Of a DNA stretch of 64,000 nucleotides, positions 8,478 through 15,828 are shown in pieces. Source of the stretch: JAAFIM01 sp964467315 (GTDB taxonomy: Bacteria; Bacteroidota; Bacteroidia; Chitinophagales; Saprospiraceae); contig CAYXSA010000007.1 in NCBI GenBank assembly GCA_964467315.1, positions 9,794 to 73,793 on the forward strand, given 5' to 3'. The stretch's first letter is position 1. Every line of letters begins with the position of its first letter. Made by a program: the position numbers and the translations under genes. The notes under the pieces are model-generated. The model saw nothing but the letters and a program-made list of their open reading frames with translations, was not told where the DNA came from and ran no database searches.

Positions 8478-9473
8478 CTATCGCAATACCCCCGCCAACA
8501 GTTGCAATTTCTCTTCGCCTGCGCCTTGTATTTCTGCCTTTAGCAGCGGGTCTACGGGCGTTTTGGGCAAGGCGGCGAGCAGTGCGCGCACGGTGTCGCT
8601 CCTTACGGCTGTGCGCAAGGCTTCCCATTGCTCTATTTGCCAAACTTCGCGCTGCAGCAGCGCCCTGCGTTCGCCTTGTGCGCGCATTCGCGCTATCCGC
8701 GCCGCCGCCTGCTCCTCCCAATACTCCACCAACTGCGAAGGCGACAGATACTCGCGTATATCGTCTTTTACCTCAAAAACCTCTATTGCATCTTCCAAAT
8801 GCTCACGGGTTATGTAAAACCAGTCCCCTTCTGCAAAGACGCGTCTACTCGCTGCACCCGTTTCAAAAAAACAAGGCTCTTCACCTGATTCAGGGTGGTA
8901 AGTTTTAGCTACTGTCCAGCCCAAATGCTGCTCTACATCCTTAAAAAAATCCGCAAAACGCTGCCGTATGAGCTTGCTTTGCCTGCCCTGCCAAGTGATG
9001 TATTCCTCCAGTATGTCATCGTCGTGTTCTTCCATCACGGGTAAGATATAGGATAAATTGAGCTCAAGCGATAGACCATTATCTTCCTCAAAAAAACGGA
9101 AATTTATCCAAGATAAATCGTCGACTGTGAGTGGATACCACATTTCGGCTTCTAATTCGCTTTCGCCCCTAATATAACATCTGGAATATCCCATAGGATT
9201 AGATATAGACAAGTTTTTGAGCGTACTATACAACTCGTCTATCTTGCTACTCTCAAACCTTACCCCTGTTTTGTCCAAAAAAGAAAACCGTTTTGCTGTC
9301 AGCAATTGATGCTTATCCATCAACTCTAAAAAGAGCATAGTTTTGTCTGCAATTTTTTCGGCAATGGGCATTTTTTTTTCCTCAAAATCTTGAGGCGCAG
9401 GCTCTTTGCGTCCCCAATCGTGATCGGCTTTAAAATCAAGGCTACTCCAGCCGTTGTTATTTCTTAGTGCCAT
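8478..9473 (-). CDS. Hypothetical protein between two near-identical repeats
   Basis: The product has 331 residues, is acidic and rich in Glu and Trp, and has no signal peptide or membrane helix. The middle part (EEYITWQGRQSKLIRQRFAD) and the helical C-terminal part (AARIARMRAQGERRALLQRE) are distinctive, but I recognise no family. The gene is bracketed by family A copies 4 and 5 in the same orientation. The coding sequence shifts from GC-rich at its 3' end to more AT-rich at its 5' end. Start ATG at 9473; alternative in-frame ATGs exist downstream (MPIAEK). Confidence 0.75.
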   Translation of the reverse strand: MALRNNNGWSSLDFKADHDWGRKEPAPQDFEEKKMPIAEKIADKTMLFLELMDKHQLLTAKRFSFLDKTGVRFESSKIDELYSTLKNLSISNPMGYSRCYIRGESELEAEMWYPLTVDDLSWINFRFFEEDNGLSLELNLSYILPVMEEHDDDILEEYITWQGRQSKLIRQRFADFFKDVEQHLGWTVAKTYHPESGEEPCFFETGAASRRVFAEGDWFYITREHLEDAIEVFEVKDDIREYLSPSQLVEYWEEQAAARIARMRAQGERRALLQREVWQIEQWEALRTAVRSDTVRALLAALPKTPVDPLLKAEIQGAGEEKLQLLAGVLR

Positions 9474-9552
9474 ATCGTTTTTTTATTCAGACCAAGTAAA
9501 CTGACTGCCGTCGATGCAGCAAGATACCAAGACATCAAGGTTTTATGGACTA

Positions 9553-9683
9553 GTTTTTTGGGGCGTGCCCGCGCCGCCAAAAAGGGCGGCGCGGTCGGGC
9601 TATGCGAGCCGTAGCATGCTACGGCTCTACTATCCCTCACGCGGGATATGGCAGCCGCGCCGCAAAGGGCGGCGCGGCGTGCA
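9553..9683 (-). repeat. Family A element, copy 5
   Basis: Near-identical to copy 4, including the GAGCCGTAGCA palindrome and the outer GCCGCGCCGC hairpin. It ends two bases before the stop codon of the PtuB-like nuclease gene, with its GCGTGAG side facing the defence operon. Confidence 0.85.
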
Positions 9684-9684
9684 G

Positions 9685-10572
9685 TTAGTCGGGAGTTGCC
9701 GCGTTGACTATGCTCTGGAAAACGTTGATAAGCAATTCGCGTTCTTCTTCATTGGGAAAAAGGGGCAGTATAATTTCTTCATATCTCATAACACATTGAA
9801 GAGCAACCAAAGAAAAAGGCTTATCTTCGTCTATGCCGCCTTCTATATGGTCTATTATTACAATTTCTAATTCCTCAAGCAAGGCTTGTCTGCCCAAGTT
9901 CCTGCGCGTGCATATACCAATTATCTTTTCTAATTCTTCTTTGAACCTATCAACGATTTTTTGTCGAGCAACAAGTAAATTTTCTCTATTTAGGTTGCAG
10001 ATTTCTTTAGTTTTTTCGCCTCTGCCTTCTGCATCTGTACCGCTTAACTCTCCTATACTATTGACCTGCAAGCAATTTTCAGGCTGGTCTATTTCGGGGT
10101 GTAGTAAATAAGGACGCTCTTCTATAAGCGGTGTATTATGCGCACCGCAAGCACTTGTATCTAAAGCGCCAGTAGCTGTAAAAATGGGCAAGCTTTGCCG
10201 CCTCGCGTCATTGATAATAGGAAACTTAGTACCCTTTCCGCCACCGCCTTTGTTACAGTCATGACAAGAAGGCAATAAATTTGTCCACTCATAGCAAAGC
10301 CAGTAATAGCCGTTGTGTGCAGGCAAACCTGTTATGCCTTTTTTAGGGCGGTAATGCTCTACTTCAGGGGTATGTTCTGTATTTTCGCAATAAGCGCATT
10401 TATTGAAATAAATTGCCTTTAAGGTGTTGCTTATATCTGTGGGCAGGGATTTAGGGATAGCATCACCATTTCCGCTTTGTGCGATGCGTAACAGTTCGGC
10501 AGTACAATTCAGCAACGAGGCAGGTTTCGGAAATCGCGCGGCTTGTTCGATTTTTCGGGTATTTCGGCGCAT
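9685..10572 (-). CDS. ptuB: PtuB-like HNH endonuclease of a Septu defence system
   Basis: This 295-residue protein has the HNH pattern of PtuB/TIGR02646 nucleases. It shows Cys59-x-x-Cys62 (KCAYCEN), the catalytic segment VEHYRPK with His73, then YYWLCYEWTNLLPSCHDCN with the second zinc pair Cys103/Cys106 and Asn107, followed by KFPI. It should be the effector nuclease that cuts nucleic acid when the partner ATPase senses infection. The gene starts six bases after the stop of the ATPase gene, so they form one operon. The C-terminal 130 residues are helical and less conserved. No reverse transcriptase is present, so this is not a retron arrangement. Confidence 0.88.
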   Translation of the reverse strand: MRRNTRKIEQAARFPKPASLLNCTAELLRIAQSGNGDAIPKSLPTDISNTLKAIYFNKCAYCENTEHTPEVEHYRPKKGITGLPAHNGYYWLCYEWTNLLPSCHDCNKGGGGKGTKFPIINDARRQSLPIFTATGALDTSACGAHNTPLIEERPYLLHPEIDQPENCLQVNSIGELSGTDAEGRGEKTKEICNLNRENLLVARQKIVDRFKEELEKIIGICTRRNLGRQALLEELEIVIIDHIEGGIDEDKPFSLVALQCVMRYEEIILPLFPNEEERELLINVFQSIVNAATPD

Positions 10573-10578
10573 AGCAGC

Positions 10579-12387
10579 TTATTTTTTGAAAAGGTTGCGG
10601 ACTTTTTCGCGATTTTCGGGGGAACTAAAAAATTCGTCAATTCTTTTGCGCCTTTCGTCGCTTTCTACTTTCTCATCGTAACTATCTTCTGTGCGAATAC
10701 GCTCCTCTTTTTTATGGCTTGTTGGATATATTTCTGTTAAGCCAAAGAGCGGTGAACTCAAAATAATGTTGGGCAGCCAATTAGAAATATCTTCTTCTGC
10801 GTCTTCGAGCCTTTGGAGCGTGATGCCTTCTTCTTTTGTGCGGTTTACTTTCAAAAAAACGGAGTTTTCGGGTGCACCCAAGAGCGGAATAGGGCTATGC
10901 GTGGACACGATAAATTGTACCTGCGGAAAAATTTCGGAAAGCAAGCTCGGAAGCGCTTTTTGCCATTTCGGGTGTAGGTGCAATTCCAGTTCGTCGATTA
11001 ACACGATACCGCTTAAATCAGAAGTCAAAGTAACATCTTTTTGCTCTTCATAGAGGCGTATAAGCATATCGCCAACAACCACCAAAATAGTTTTATAGCC
11101 TGCTGCTAATTGGTGGAATTGTACAGGAGCATAACCCGTACTTTGCGCCTCTTCGCTGTTTTCGTCGTTGGGTAATTCTATATAAGTTATTTCATTGGTT
11201 TCTTCATTTGGTACAATTTGTAATCTGGGCAGAAGCATAGAAAATGCTTCTTGCGCTTGCTCATACCGCTCTCGCAATAAGTCGTTTTCATTCCGTTTGA
11301 TGTGCCAATCTGCAAATTTTTCTTCTATATTTGATAGCGCTACGTTGTTTTGAAATAGGCTTTGTACAGGGCTTTTAGGGCTTACAGCATGGTCTTTGCC
11401 TAAGAGCATCAAACGCGATGAGCCATAAGCTAAAACGCGTTTTTTAATAGCTTTTTTGATGGTTGATTTAGTAGAGTTATTGAGCGTTATTTCTATGCGG
11501 CAATCGGGATTTTCTTTTTCTAAGTTAAAAGTGAAACTTTCTACCCCACGCAATCCTAAAGCAAGCGCCTGCAATACTGATGTTTTACCAAAACCGTTTT
11601 CACCCGTTAAAAAAATCCATCTATTTTCAGGTTTCAGGTTCTTTATTTCGACATCTTTAATACCGATAAATTTTTTTATACTAAAAGACTTTAAACTATA
11701 TTTAAGTTGATTATTGGGTGTAAACCAAAGTTCTTTATTTTCGTAAAAGAAAGAACTATATGCCCACATTCTGTTGCGTTCTTCTTGGAAGATAGGTGCA
11801 CCATATTTATGGAAAAAATCGCGCATATCTTGCTCAAAATTGGCTGTTTCGTCTTTTTGAAAAAGATTTTTTGCAATAAGAATGCGGTGGTTATTTGACA
11901 GAATTGTACAATACTCTTTAGGATTTTCGAGATACTGAATGGCTCTTTTTACGTGTAACGATTTTATTTGCTCGCTTTCGCAGTTTGCCTTTTTATAAGC
12001 CAACAAATTGTAAATCCAATAATGCTGGTACACTCCTGCTTTCGTAAATCCCCAAATTTTGTTTTCGCCCCATTTGGGGCTACGATAGCCTCGCGTATCA
12101 CAATAGGCGATAACTCGATACAAGCTATCCCAAAAAGCAATATCTTTTTCAGAATTTTTGCGGATTTTTTCTTCTAAAAAATCGCTTGGGGTTACTCCAT
12201 TTTGCATTGCTTGCCGAAAATCGGCTTCCGCTTGCTCAACGTTTGTTTCGTAAACTTTAAACGCCTCAAAACAGTCTTTAGCGTTTTGGTGGTGGAATTC
12301 TACGGCATCAAAAGAATGCCAAGAACCACGACTTTTTTCCCAAAATACGTTTACTCGGCTTTGAATTAAATCCTTATTTATAGCCAT
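10579..12387 (-). CDS. ptuA: PtuA-like AAA/ABC ATPase of a Septu defence system
   Basis: This 602-residue protein has an OLD/SMC-like ABC ATPase core: Walker A GENGFGKT at 262-269, a signature region HQLAAGYKTILVV, Walker B GIVLIDELELHLHPKWQ, and a switch histidine in FIVSTHSPI. The first 230 residues lie in front of the ATPase, contain no Walker motif, and are an unusual extension for PtuA. They start MAINKDLIQSRVNVFWEKSR and include aromatic-rich YRSPKWGENKIWGF. In Septu, PtuA forms the sensing and regulatory complex for the PtuB nuclease encoded next. The pair is flanked by family A repeats. AT-rich codon use compared with neighbours suggests acquisition. Confidence 0.88.
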   Translation of the reverse strand: MAINKDLIQSRVNVFWEKSRGSWHSFDAVEFHHQNAKDCFEAFKVYETNVEQAEADFRQAMQNGVTPSDFLEEKIRKNSEKDIAFWDSLYRVIAYCDTRGYRSPKWGENKIWGFTKAGVYQHYWIYNLLAYKKANCESEQIKSLHVKRAIQYLENPKEYCTILSNNHRILIAKNLFQKDETANFEQDMRDFFHKYGAPIFQEERNRMWAYSSFFYENKELWFTPNNQLKYSLKSFSIKKFIGIKDVEIKNLKPENRWIFLTGENGFGKTSVLQALALGLRGVESFTFNLEKENPDCRIEITLNNSTKSTIKKAIKKRVLAYGSSRLMLLGKDHAVSPKSPVQSLFQNNVALSNIEEKFADWHIKRNENDLLRERYEQAQEAFSMLLPRLQIVPNEETNEITYIELPNDENSEEAQSTGYAPVQFHQLAAGYKTILVVVGDMLIRLYEEQKDVTLTSDLSGIVLIDELELHLHPKWQKALPSLLSEIFPQVQFIVSTHSPIPLLGAPENSVFLKVNRTKEEGITLQRLEDAEEDISNWLPNIILSSPLFGLTEIYPTSHKKEERIRTEDSYDEKVESDERRKRIDEFFSSPENREKVRNLFKK

Positions 12388-12434
12388 GATTTTGTATGCC
12401 TTAATAACGTAAAAAAGTTAAAATATCAGACTCC

Positions 12435-12555
12435 GCCCCGCGCTCCTTTGGCGCGGGGAAGAAAAGCGTGAGGGATATGTAGAGCCGTTAGCATGCTACG
12501 GCTCAAATAGCCCGACCGCGCCCCCTTTATTGGGGCGCGGGCACGCCCAAAAAAA
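12435..12555 (+). repeat. Family A element, copy 6
   Basis: Outer hairpin CCCCGCGC-TCCTTTG-GCGCGGGG, then GCGTGAGGGATA and a GAGCCGT(T)AGCA-type hairpin 1 carrying one extra T. ATAGCCCGACC, hairpin 2 GCGCCCC/GGGGCGC, and GGGCACGCCC with an A-run follow. Its last base touches the stop codon of the MlaE gene, and its GCGTGAG side faces the Septu operon. Confidence 0.85.
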
Positions 12556-13293
12556 TCAGGTCAATAAGAGGGCAATGATATAATCGGAAAGCAAAATTAT
12601 GACATTGCTATTTACGACGGCTGCCGTACTGGCTTTGCCAAGCTCAATGCTGCCGCCCGTAACGTAAAAGCCCTGATAGCAAGAAATGGAGGTGAGCACG
12701 AAGGCGAAAGTGATGGATTTTATGACCATCAAAAAGACGTTGTAGGGTATGAAAAAGGCGCGCAGGCCCTGCATAAATTCGGCTTCCGAGACCAACCCGC
12801 CCATCGTACAAGCGATATAGCCGCCCGCCATGCCCAAAAATGCCGAAAAAACGACCAGCATCGGTATCACCACCATCGCGGCGAGAATTTTGGGGAAAAT
12901 CAAATAGGCTGCCGTATCTACACCCATGACTTCGAGCGCGTCGATTTGTTCTTTTTGGCGCATACCGCCGATTTCGGCGGCGATATTGGAGCCGACTTTG
13001 CCCGCCAGCGCCAAACAGGTGAAGGTCGGCGCAAGCTCAATAATCATAATATCGCGCACGATATAGCCGATGTAGTACTTCGGAATGGTCGTATCGCCAA
13101 GCTGATAAGCGAATTGAATGGCGGTTACAGCGCCGATAAATACGGAAACCAAGCCGATGATAACGAGCGAACCAACGCCGATATCGTTCATCTGTCGGGC
13201 GGTTTCTTTCCAGTACATTGATAGGCGTTCGGGGCGCGCGAACATACTTTTCATCAGTATCAGGTAGCGCCCAAAATGGTAAAAAGGCTTCAA
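12556..13293 (-). CDS. mlaE: MlaE/YrbE-family ABC transporter permease
   Basis: The 245-residue product is the integral membrane permease of a phospholipid (Mla-type) transporter. It shows the family landmarks: the N-terminal YWKETARQMNDIGVGSLVIIGLVS region, the cytoplasmic motif EIGGMRQKEQIDALEVMGVD, and about five hydrophobic segments. In the usual operon MlaF (ATPase) and MlaD (MCE substrate-binding protein) follow directly. Here the downstream position is occupied by the family A repeat and the Septu operon, so partners must be elsewhere. One possibility is that the repeat and defence genes inserted between mlaE and its former operon mates. Confidence 0.92.
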   Translation of the reverse strand: MKPFYHFGRYLILMKSMFARPERLSMYWKETARQMNDIGVGSLVIIGLVSVFIGAVTAIQFAYQLGDTTIPKYYIGYIVRDIMIIELAPTFTCLALAGKVGSNIAAEIGGMRQKEQIDALEVMGVDTAAYLIFPKILAAMVVIPMLVVFSAFLGMAGGYIACTMGGLVSEAEFMQGLRAFFIPYNVFLMVIKSITFAFVLTSISCYQGFYVTGGSIELGKASTAAVVNSNVIILLSDYIIALLLT

Positions 13294-13357
13294 AATTTAT
13301 ATGCTTTCGTTGATGAAATGTTTGTTTTGAGGGCTGCGCTGTGTGCCGCCAATAGGC

Positions 13358-13385
13358 AGGGGCGAATGTTTATTTGCCCCTACAA
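13358..13385. repeat. Degenerate family A core fragment
   Basis: The stretch CAGGGGCGAATGTTTATTTG followed by CCCCTAC resembles the hairpin-1 core of family A but lacks both conserved ends. It may be a decayed copy. Confidence 0.35.
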
Positions 13386-13484
13386 GCAGCCGTTCGCCGC
13401 ACAAAGATAGGAAGAAACTCGACTTAGATAGCTGTGGCGGCAAAATTAACAGTTGGGGCTTGGGGGCTTTTGGGTTTGGCTGCG

Positions 13485-13518
13485 TACTTTTGTGCTAAGA
13501 AACTGTTTCCCCCCCCCC
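13485..13518 (+). promoter_or_regulatory. -7 box and C10 tract upstream of glycosyltransferase
   Basis: TACTTTTG (13485-13492) fits TAnnTTTG, with a TTG at 13460-13462 upstream. Between it and the ATG at 13525 lies a run of ten C (13509-13518), ending six bases before the start codon. The run would sit in the 5' leader, where length changes by replication slippage could alter expression. Confidence 0.4.
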
Positions 13519-13524
13519 TGCATC

Positions 13525-14667
13525 ATGCTCCAAAATAAGACCATCCTCATCATATCGCCCGAAACTTGGGGCACCAATTTCGTTTCCAAACACCACTACG
13601 CGAGCTTGCTCGCCGAGCGCGGCAATACGGTGTTTTTTCTCAATCCCCCCCACCCTACCAAACTGCAAGGAGTGCGCAAAACCCGCATCAACGAGCGGCT
13701 TTGGGTGCTGGATTATACGCCGATGGTACGCGGGGTGAATAGATTGTGGGGCTTTTTGCGCAATGGCATCAATAAACTCGTCATTGGGCAAATAAAGCGC
13801 GATGGCATACACGCGCCTTTGGATATTGTTTGGAGTTTCGACCCTTTCCGCTTCCAAAATATGCAGCAATGGGGGGCGAAAATCTGCATTTATCATCCTG
13901 TAGATGTACATCATTGCGCGCTGGAGTTGGATATAGTGCGCTCGGCAGATATGGTATTTTCTAGCGCTCAGCTTTTGCTGGAGCGTTTTATCGATGTTCC
14001 CGAACGGACTACGCCGCGTTTGTGCATCAATCACGGCTTGGCGCAGCATTTTTTGGAGCCTGTGCAAGAGTTGCATCAGTGGCAGGATAATTTTCGGCTG
14101 CGGGTGGGCTGCGTAGGCAATGTATTGTATCCGTACATGGATAGGCAGACCTTGCTACAGATACTAAAAAAACACAGCGAGCTGGGTTTTTACTTTGTCG
14201 GTCCTTACGAAAATAGCAATCTAAGCCCCCAAGAAGCCGCCGCCGATACGGAATTTATCGCTGCTCTAAAGTCGCTGCCCAATGTGCAATTGGTAGGCGC
14301 TCGCCCTTCGGCGGAGTTGCCTGCTTTTTTGCATTCTTTCGACCTGTTTTTGATGTGCTACAAAGGCGATACGCTCCGCGCCGAGATGGCAAACCCGCAT
14401 AAATTGCTCGAATATCTAAGCACAGGCAAATGCGTGGTGAGCCATTATATCGACGAATATAAAACGCAAAACCGTTTGCTACAGATGGCGCAGACGAATG
14501 CGCAATTGCCCGCTCTTTTTGCGGAGAGCGTAAGGCGTTTGGAGGAGCTAAATGCCCCCGAAATGCAGGCGGCACGCCGCCAATTTGCCGCCGAAAACAC
14601 TTACGAAAAGCAGCTACAGCGCATAGAAACGCAGTTGGATATTATCGGGGGGGGGTATAGTTTGTAA
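13525..14667 (+). CDS. Glycosyltransferase, group 1 (GT4-like)
   Basis: I start the protein at ATG 13525 (MLQNKTILIISPETWG), 380 residues; the longer in-frame extension reads through the C10 run and the promoter-like box. It has a GT-B layout. The N-terminal half contains SPETWGTNFVSKHHYASLLAERG, and the C-terminal half includes RVGCVGNVLYPYMD, a YFVGPYEN segment and the donor-binding MANPHKLLEYLSTGKCVVSH, whose HKLLEYLSTGK is typical of group 1 transferases. Probable role in surface polysaccharide or glycolipid synthesis; substrate unknown. Nine G residues (14647-14655) lie close to the stop, where slippage would change the last residues. Confidence 0.85.
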   Translation: MLQNKTILIISPETWGTNFVSKHHYASLLAERGNTVFFLNPPHPTKLQGVRKTRINERLWVLDYTPMVRGVNRLWGFLRNGINKLVIGQIKRDGIHAPLDIVWSFDPFRFQNMQQWGAKICIYHPVDVHHCALELDIVRSADMVFSSAQLLLERFIDVPERTTPRLCINHGLAQHFLEPVQELHQWQDNFRLRVGCVGNVLYPYMDRQTLLQILKKHSELGFYFVGPYENSNLSPQEAAADTEFIAALKSLPNVQLVGARPSAELPAFLHSFDLFLMCYKGDTLRAEMANPHKLLEYLSTGKCVVSHYIDEYKTQNRLLQMAQTNAQLPALFAESVRRLEELNAPEMQAARRQFAAENTYEKQLQRIETQLDIIGGGYSL

Positions 14668-14690
14668 TCAACAAAAAAAGTTTATCTTTG
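14661..14690 (+). promoter_or_regulatory. Promoter for the ADP-ribosyltransferase operon
   Basis: TTTG at 14661-14664 and TATCTTTG at 14683-14690, 18 bases apart, match the Bacteroidota -33/-7 pattern well. The first gene starts 35 bases downstream. Confidence 0.55.
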
Positions 14691-14724
14691 CGTGATTAGT
14701 TAACCATAACCTTCCACGCATTTT

Positions 14725-15282
14725 ATGCAGCACAACACTCTAAACGACTTTGTAGAACAAGAACTGCAATGGGCATTAGAAAATTACCAAAAACTGAAAC
14801 CAAATGCTGACCTATCTCCGTTAACTGTACAGGAAGCGGTTTTGCTGTACGAATACACCAAAGACGCTTACAATCGCCTAAATAGAGGTATTCGTCAACA
14901 AAGCACGGATGCCTATATTTTGGAATACGAAACGCATCTAAACGCCGTTTTAGCAAAATTGCCTGATTACGAGGGGCTGGTTTTTCGCGGAGCAAATGTT
15001 AGCCCAGAACGTTTGATAAAATATACAACTGCGCTAGAAAATGACGAAATTTTGCAAGAAAATTGCTTTCTCTCTACCACTACCGAAGAACACATAGCCC
15101 TTGATTTTTCCAACACCAATACGGTGTTTCATATCTATTCTTTACGCGGGAAAAAGGTGGTAAAATTTTCTCGGGAACAAGCCGAGGCAGAAGTTTTATT
15201 TTCCAGCAAGGCTTCTTTTCGCGTTTTGGGAATTGATTTTTTAGAGAATGGTTTCACAATCATAAAAATGGAGGAAGTATGA
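14725..15282 (+). CDS. ADP-ribosyltransferase, R-S-E type, candidate toxin
   Basis: The 185-residue product carries the full R-S-E signature of arginine-directed mono-ADP-ribosyltransferases (VIP2/ExoS/iota-like). Arg88 lies in GLVFRGANVS, the Ser-Thr-Thr motif is at 117-119 (NCFLSTTTEEHIALDF), and the ExE loop Glu154-x-Glu156 is in EQAEAEVLF. The first 80 residues are helical and could be the usual N-terminal cap. It has no signal peptide. It would transfer ADP-ribose from NAD to a protein or nucleic acid target. The stop overlaps the ATG of the next gene, and a shared terminator follows that gene. The closed two-gene operon with its own promoter suggests toxin/antidote or effector/immunity use. 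Confidence 0.85.
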   Translation: MQHNTLNDFVEQELQWALENYQKLKPNADLSPLTVQEAVLLYEYTKDAYNRLNRGIRQQSTDAYILEYETHLNAVLAKLPDYEGLVFRGANVSPERLIKYTTALENDEILQENCFLSTTTEEHIALDFSNTNTVFHIYSLRGKKVVKFSREQAEAEVLFSSKASFRVLGIDFLENGFTIIKMEEV

Positions 15283-15623
15283 CCACCGCAATTAAAATTA
15301 AAGATTTTTTTGATTACGAAAAAAAATTTGGTGCAGCAGAGAGCTTACCTCAGGAGGAAGACCAAAATCATAAAAACACCTTCGTAATACGGGCTTTCAA
15401 GCAGGAGCTAAAAGTTTTATCCGATAAAATGGACTCCCTGAATAAAGCTTTTCGGCAAGCAACGGACAAGCGTGCAAAAGCCAAACTAATGCAAGAGATG
15501 ACAGAAATTCATCGAAAAAAAGCACATATTGAGGGTTTACTTTTTCCCATTTCCGCAGAAGAGCTACAAGCCGCCGCTGAAAGCCATTTCAAAAAAGTGC
15601 AATCTTCACTTGATATAGATTAG
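15279..15623 (+). CDS. Small coiled-coil protein coupled to the ADP-ribosyltransferase
   Basis: ATG overlaps the stop of the transferase gene (ATGA), indicating translational coupling. The 114-residue product is highly charged and helical: a long Lys/Glu/Gln-rich stretch (KQELKVLSDKMDSLNKAFRQ and onward to about residue 90) should form a coiled coil. No membrane segment, DNA-binding motif or known family is visible. By position it is the natural candidate for an antitoxin, immunity protein or chaperone of the transferase. That is inference; a simple accessory subunit is also possible. A strong terminator follows. Confidence 0.75.
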   Translation: MTTAIKIKDFFDYEKKFGAAESLPQEEDQNHKNTFVIRAFKQELKVLSDKMDSLNKAFRQATDKRAKAKLMQEMTEIHRKKAHIEGLLFPISAEELQAAAESHFKKVQSSLDID

Positions 15624-15630
15624 CCCCTGC

Positions 15631-15664
15631 GCCGCATAGCCCCCTACGCTATGCGGCTTTTTTT
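15631..15664 (+). terminator. Rho-independent terminator of the ADP-ribosyltransferase operon
   Basis: Perfect 10-bp stem GCCGCATAGC (15631-15640) with GCTATGCGGC (15648-15657), then a run of T. It lies eight bases after the stop of the partner gene. Confidence 0.9.
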
Positions 15665-15707
15665 GCGGCAAAAGTTATAGAAAAAGCTATACCTTTGGGG
15701 CTTAGAC

Positions 15708-15801
15708 GCGTGAGGGATAGCAATGTAGAGCCGTAGCATGCTACGGCTCGCAATGAATAGCCCGACCGCCGCCGTTGGCGGCGGGCACGCCCAAAAAAAA
15801 A
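15708..15801 (+). repeat. Family A element, copy 7
   Basis: Short copy: GCGTGAGGGATAG, GAGCCGTAGCA palindrome as hairpin 1 with CAAT/ATTG extension of the stem, ATAGCCCGACC, hairpin 2 GCCGCC-GTT-GGCGGC, and GGGCACGCCC with an A-run. It is followed by a tandem AAGTATAT repeat (15809-15828) leading into the next gene. Confidence 0.85.
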
Positions 15802-15828
15802 GAAAGCTAAGTATATAAGTATATAAGT

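Noticed and set aside
9685..12387. Retron of the Ec78 type
   Set aside because: PtuA/PtuB pairs occur with retrons, but no reverse transcriptase or msr/msd-like sequence is present beside the operon.
13453..13524. Longer N-terminus of the GT4-like glycosyltransferase
   Set aside because: It reads through the promoter-like box and the C10 run and gives Gly/Trp/Pro-rich sequence not expected in the family.
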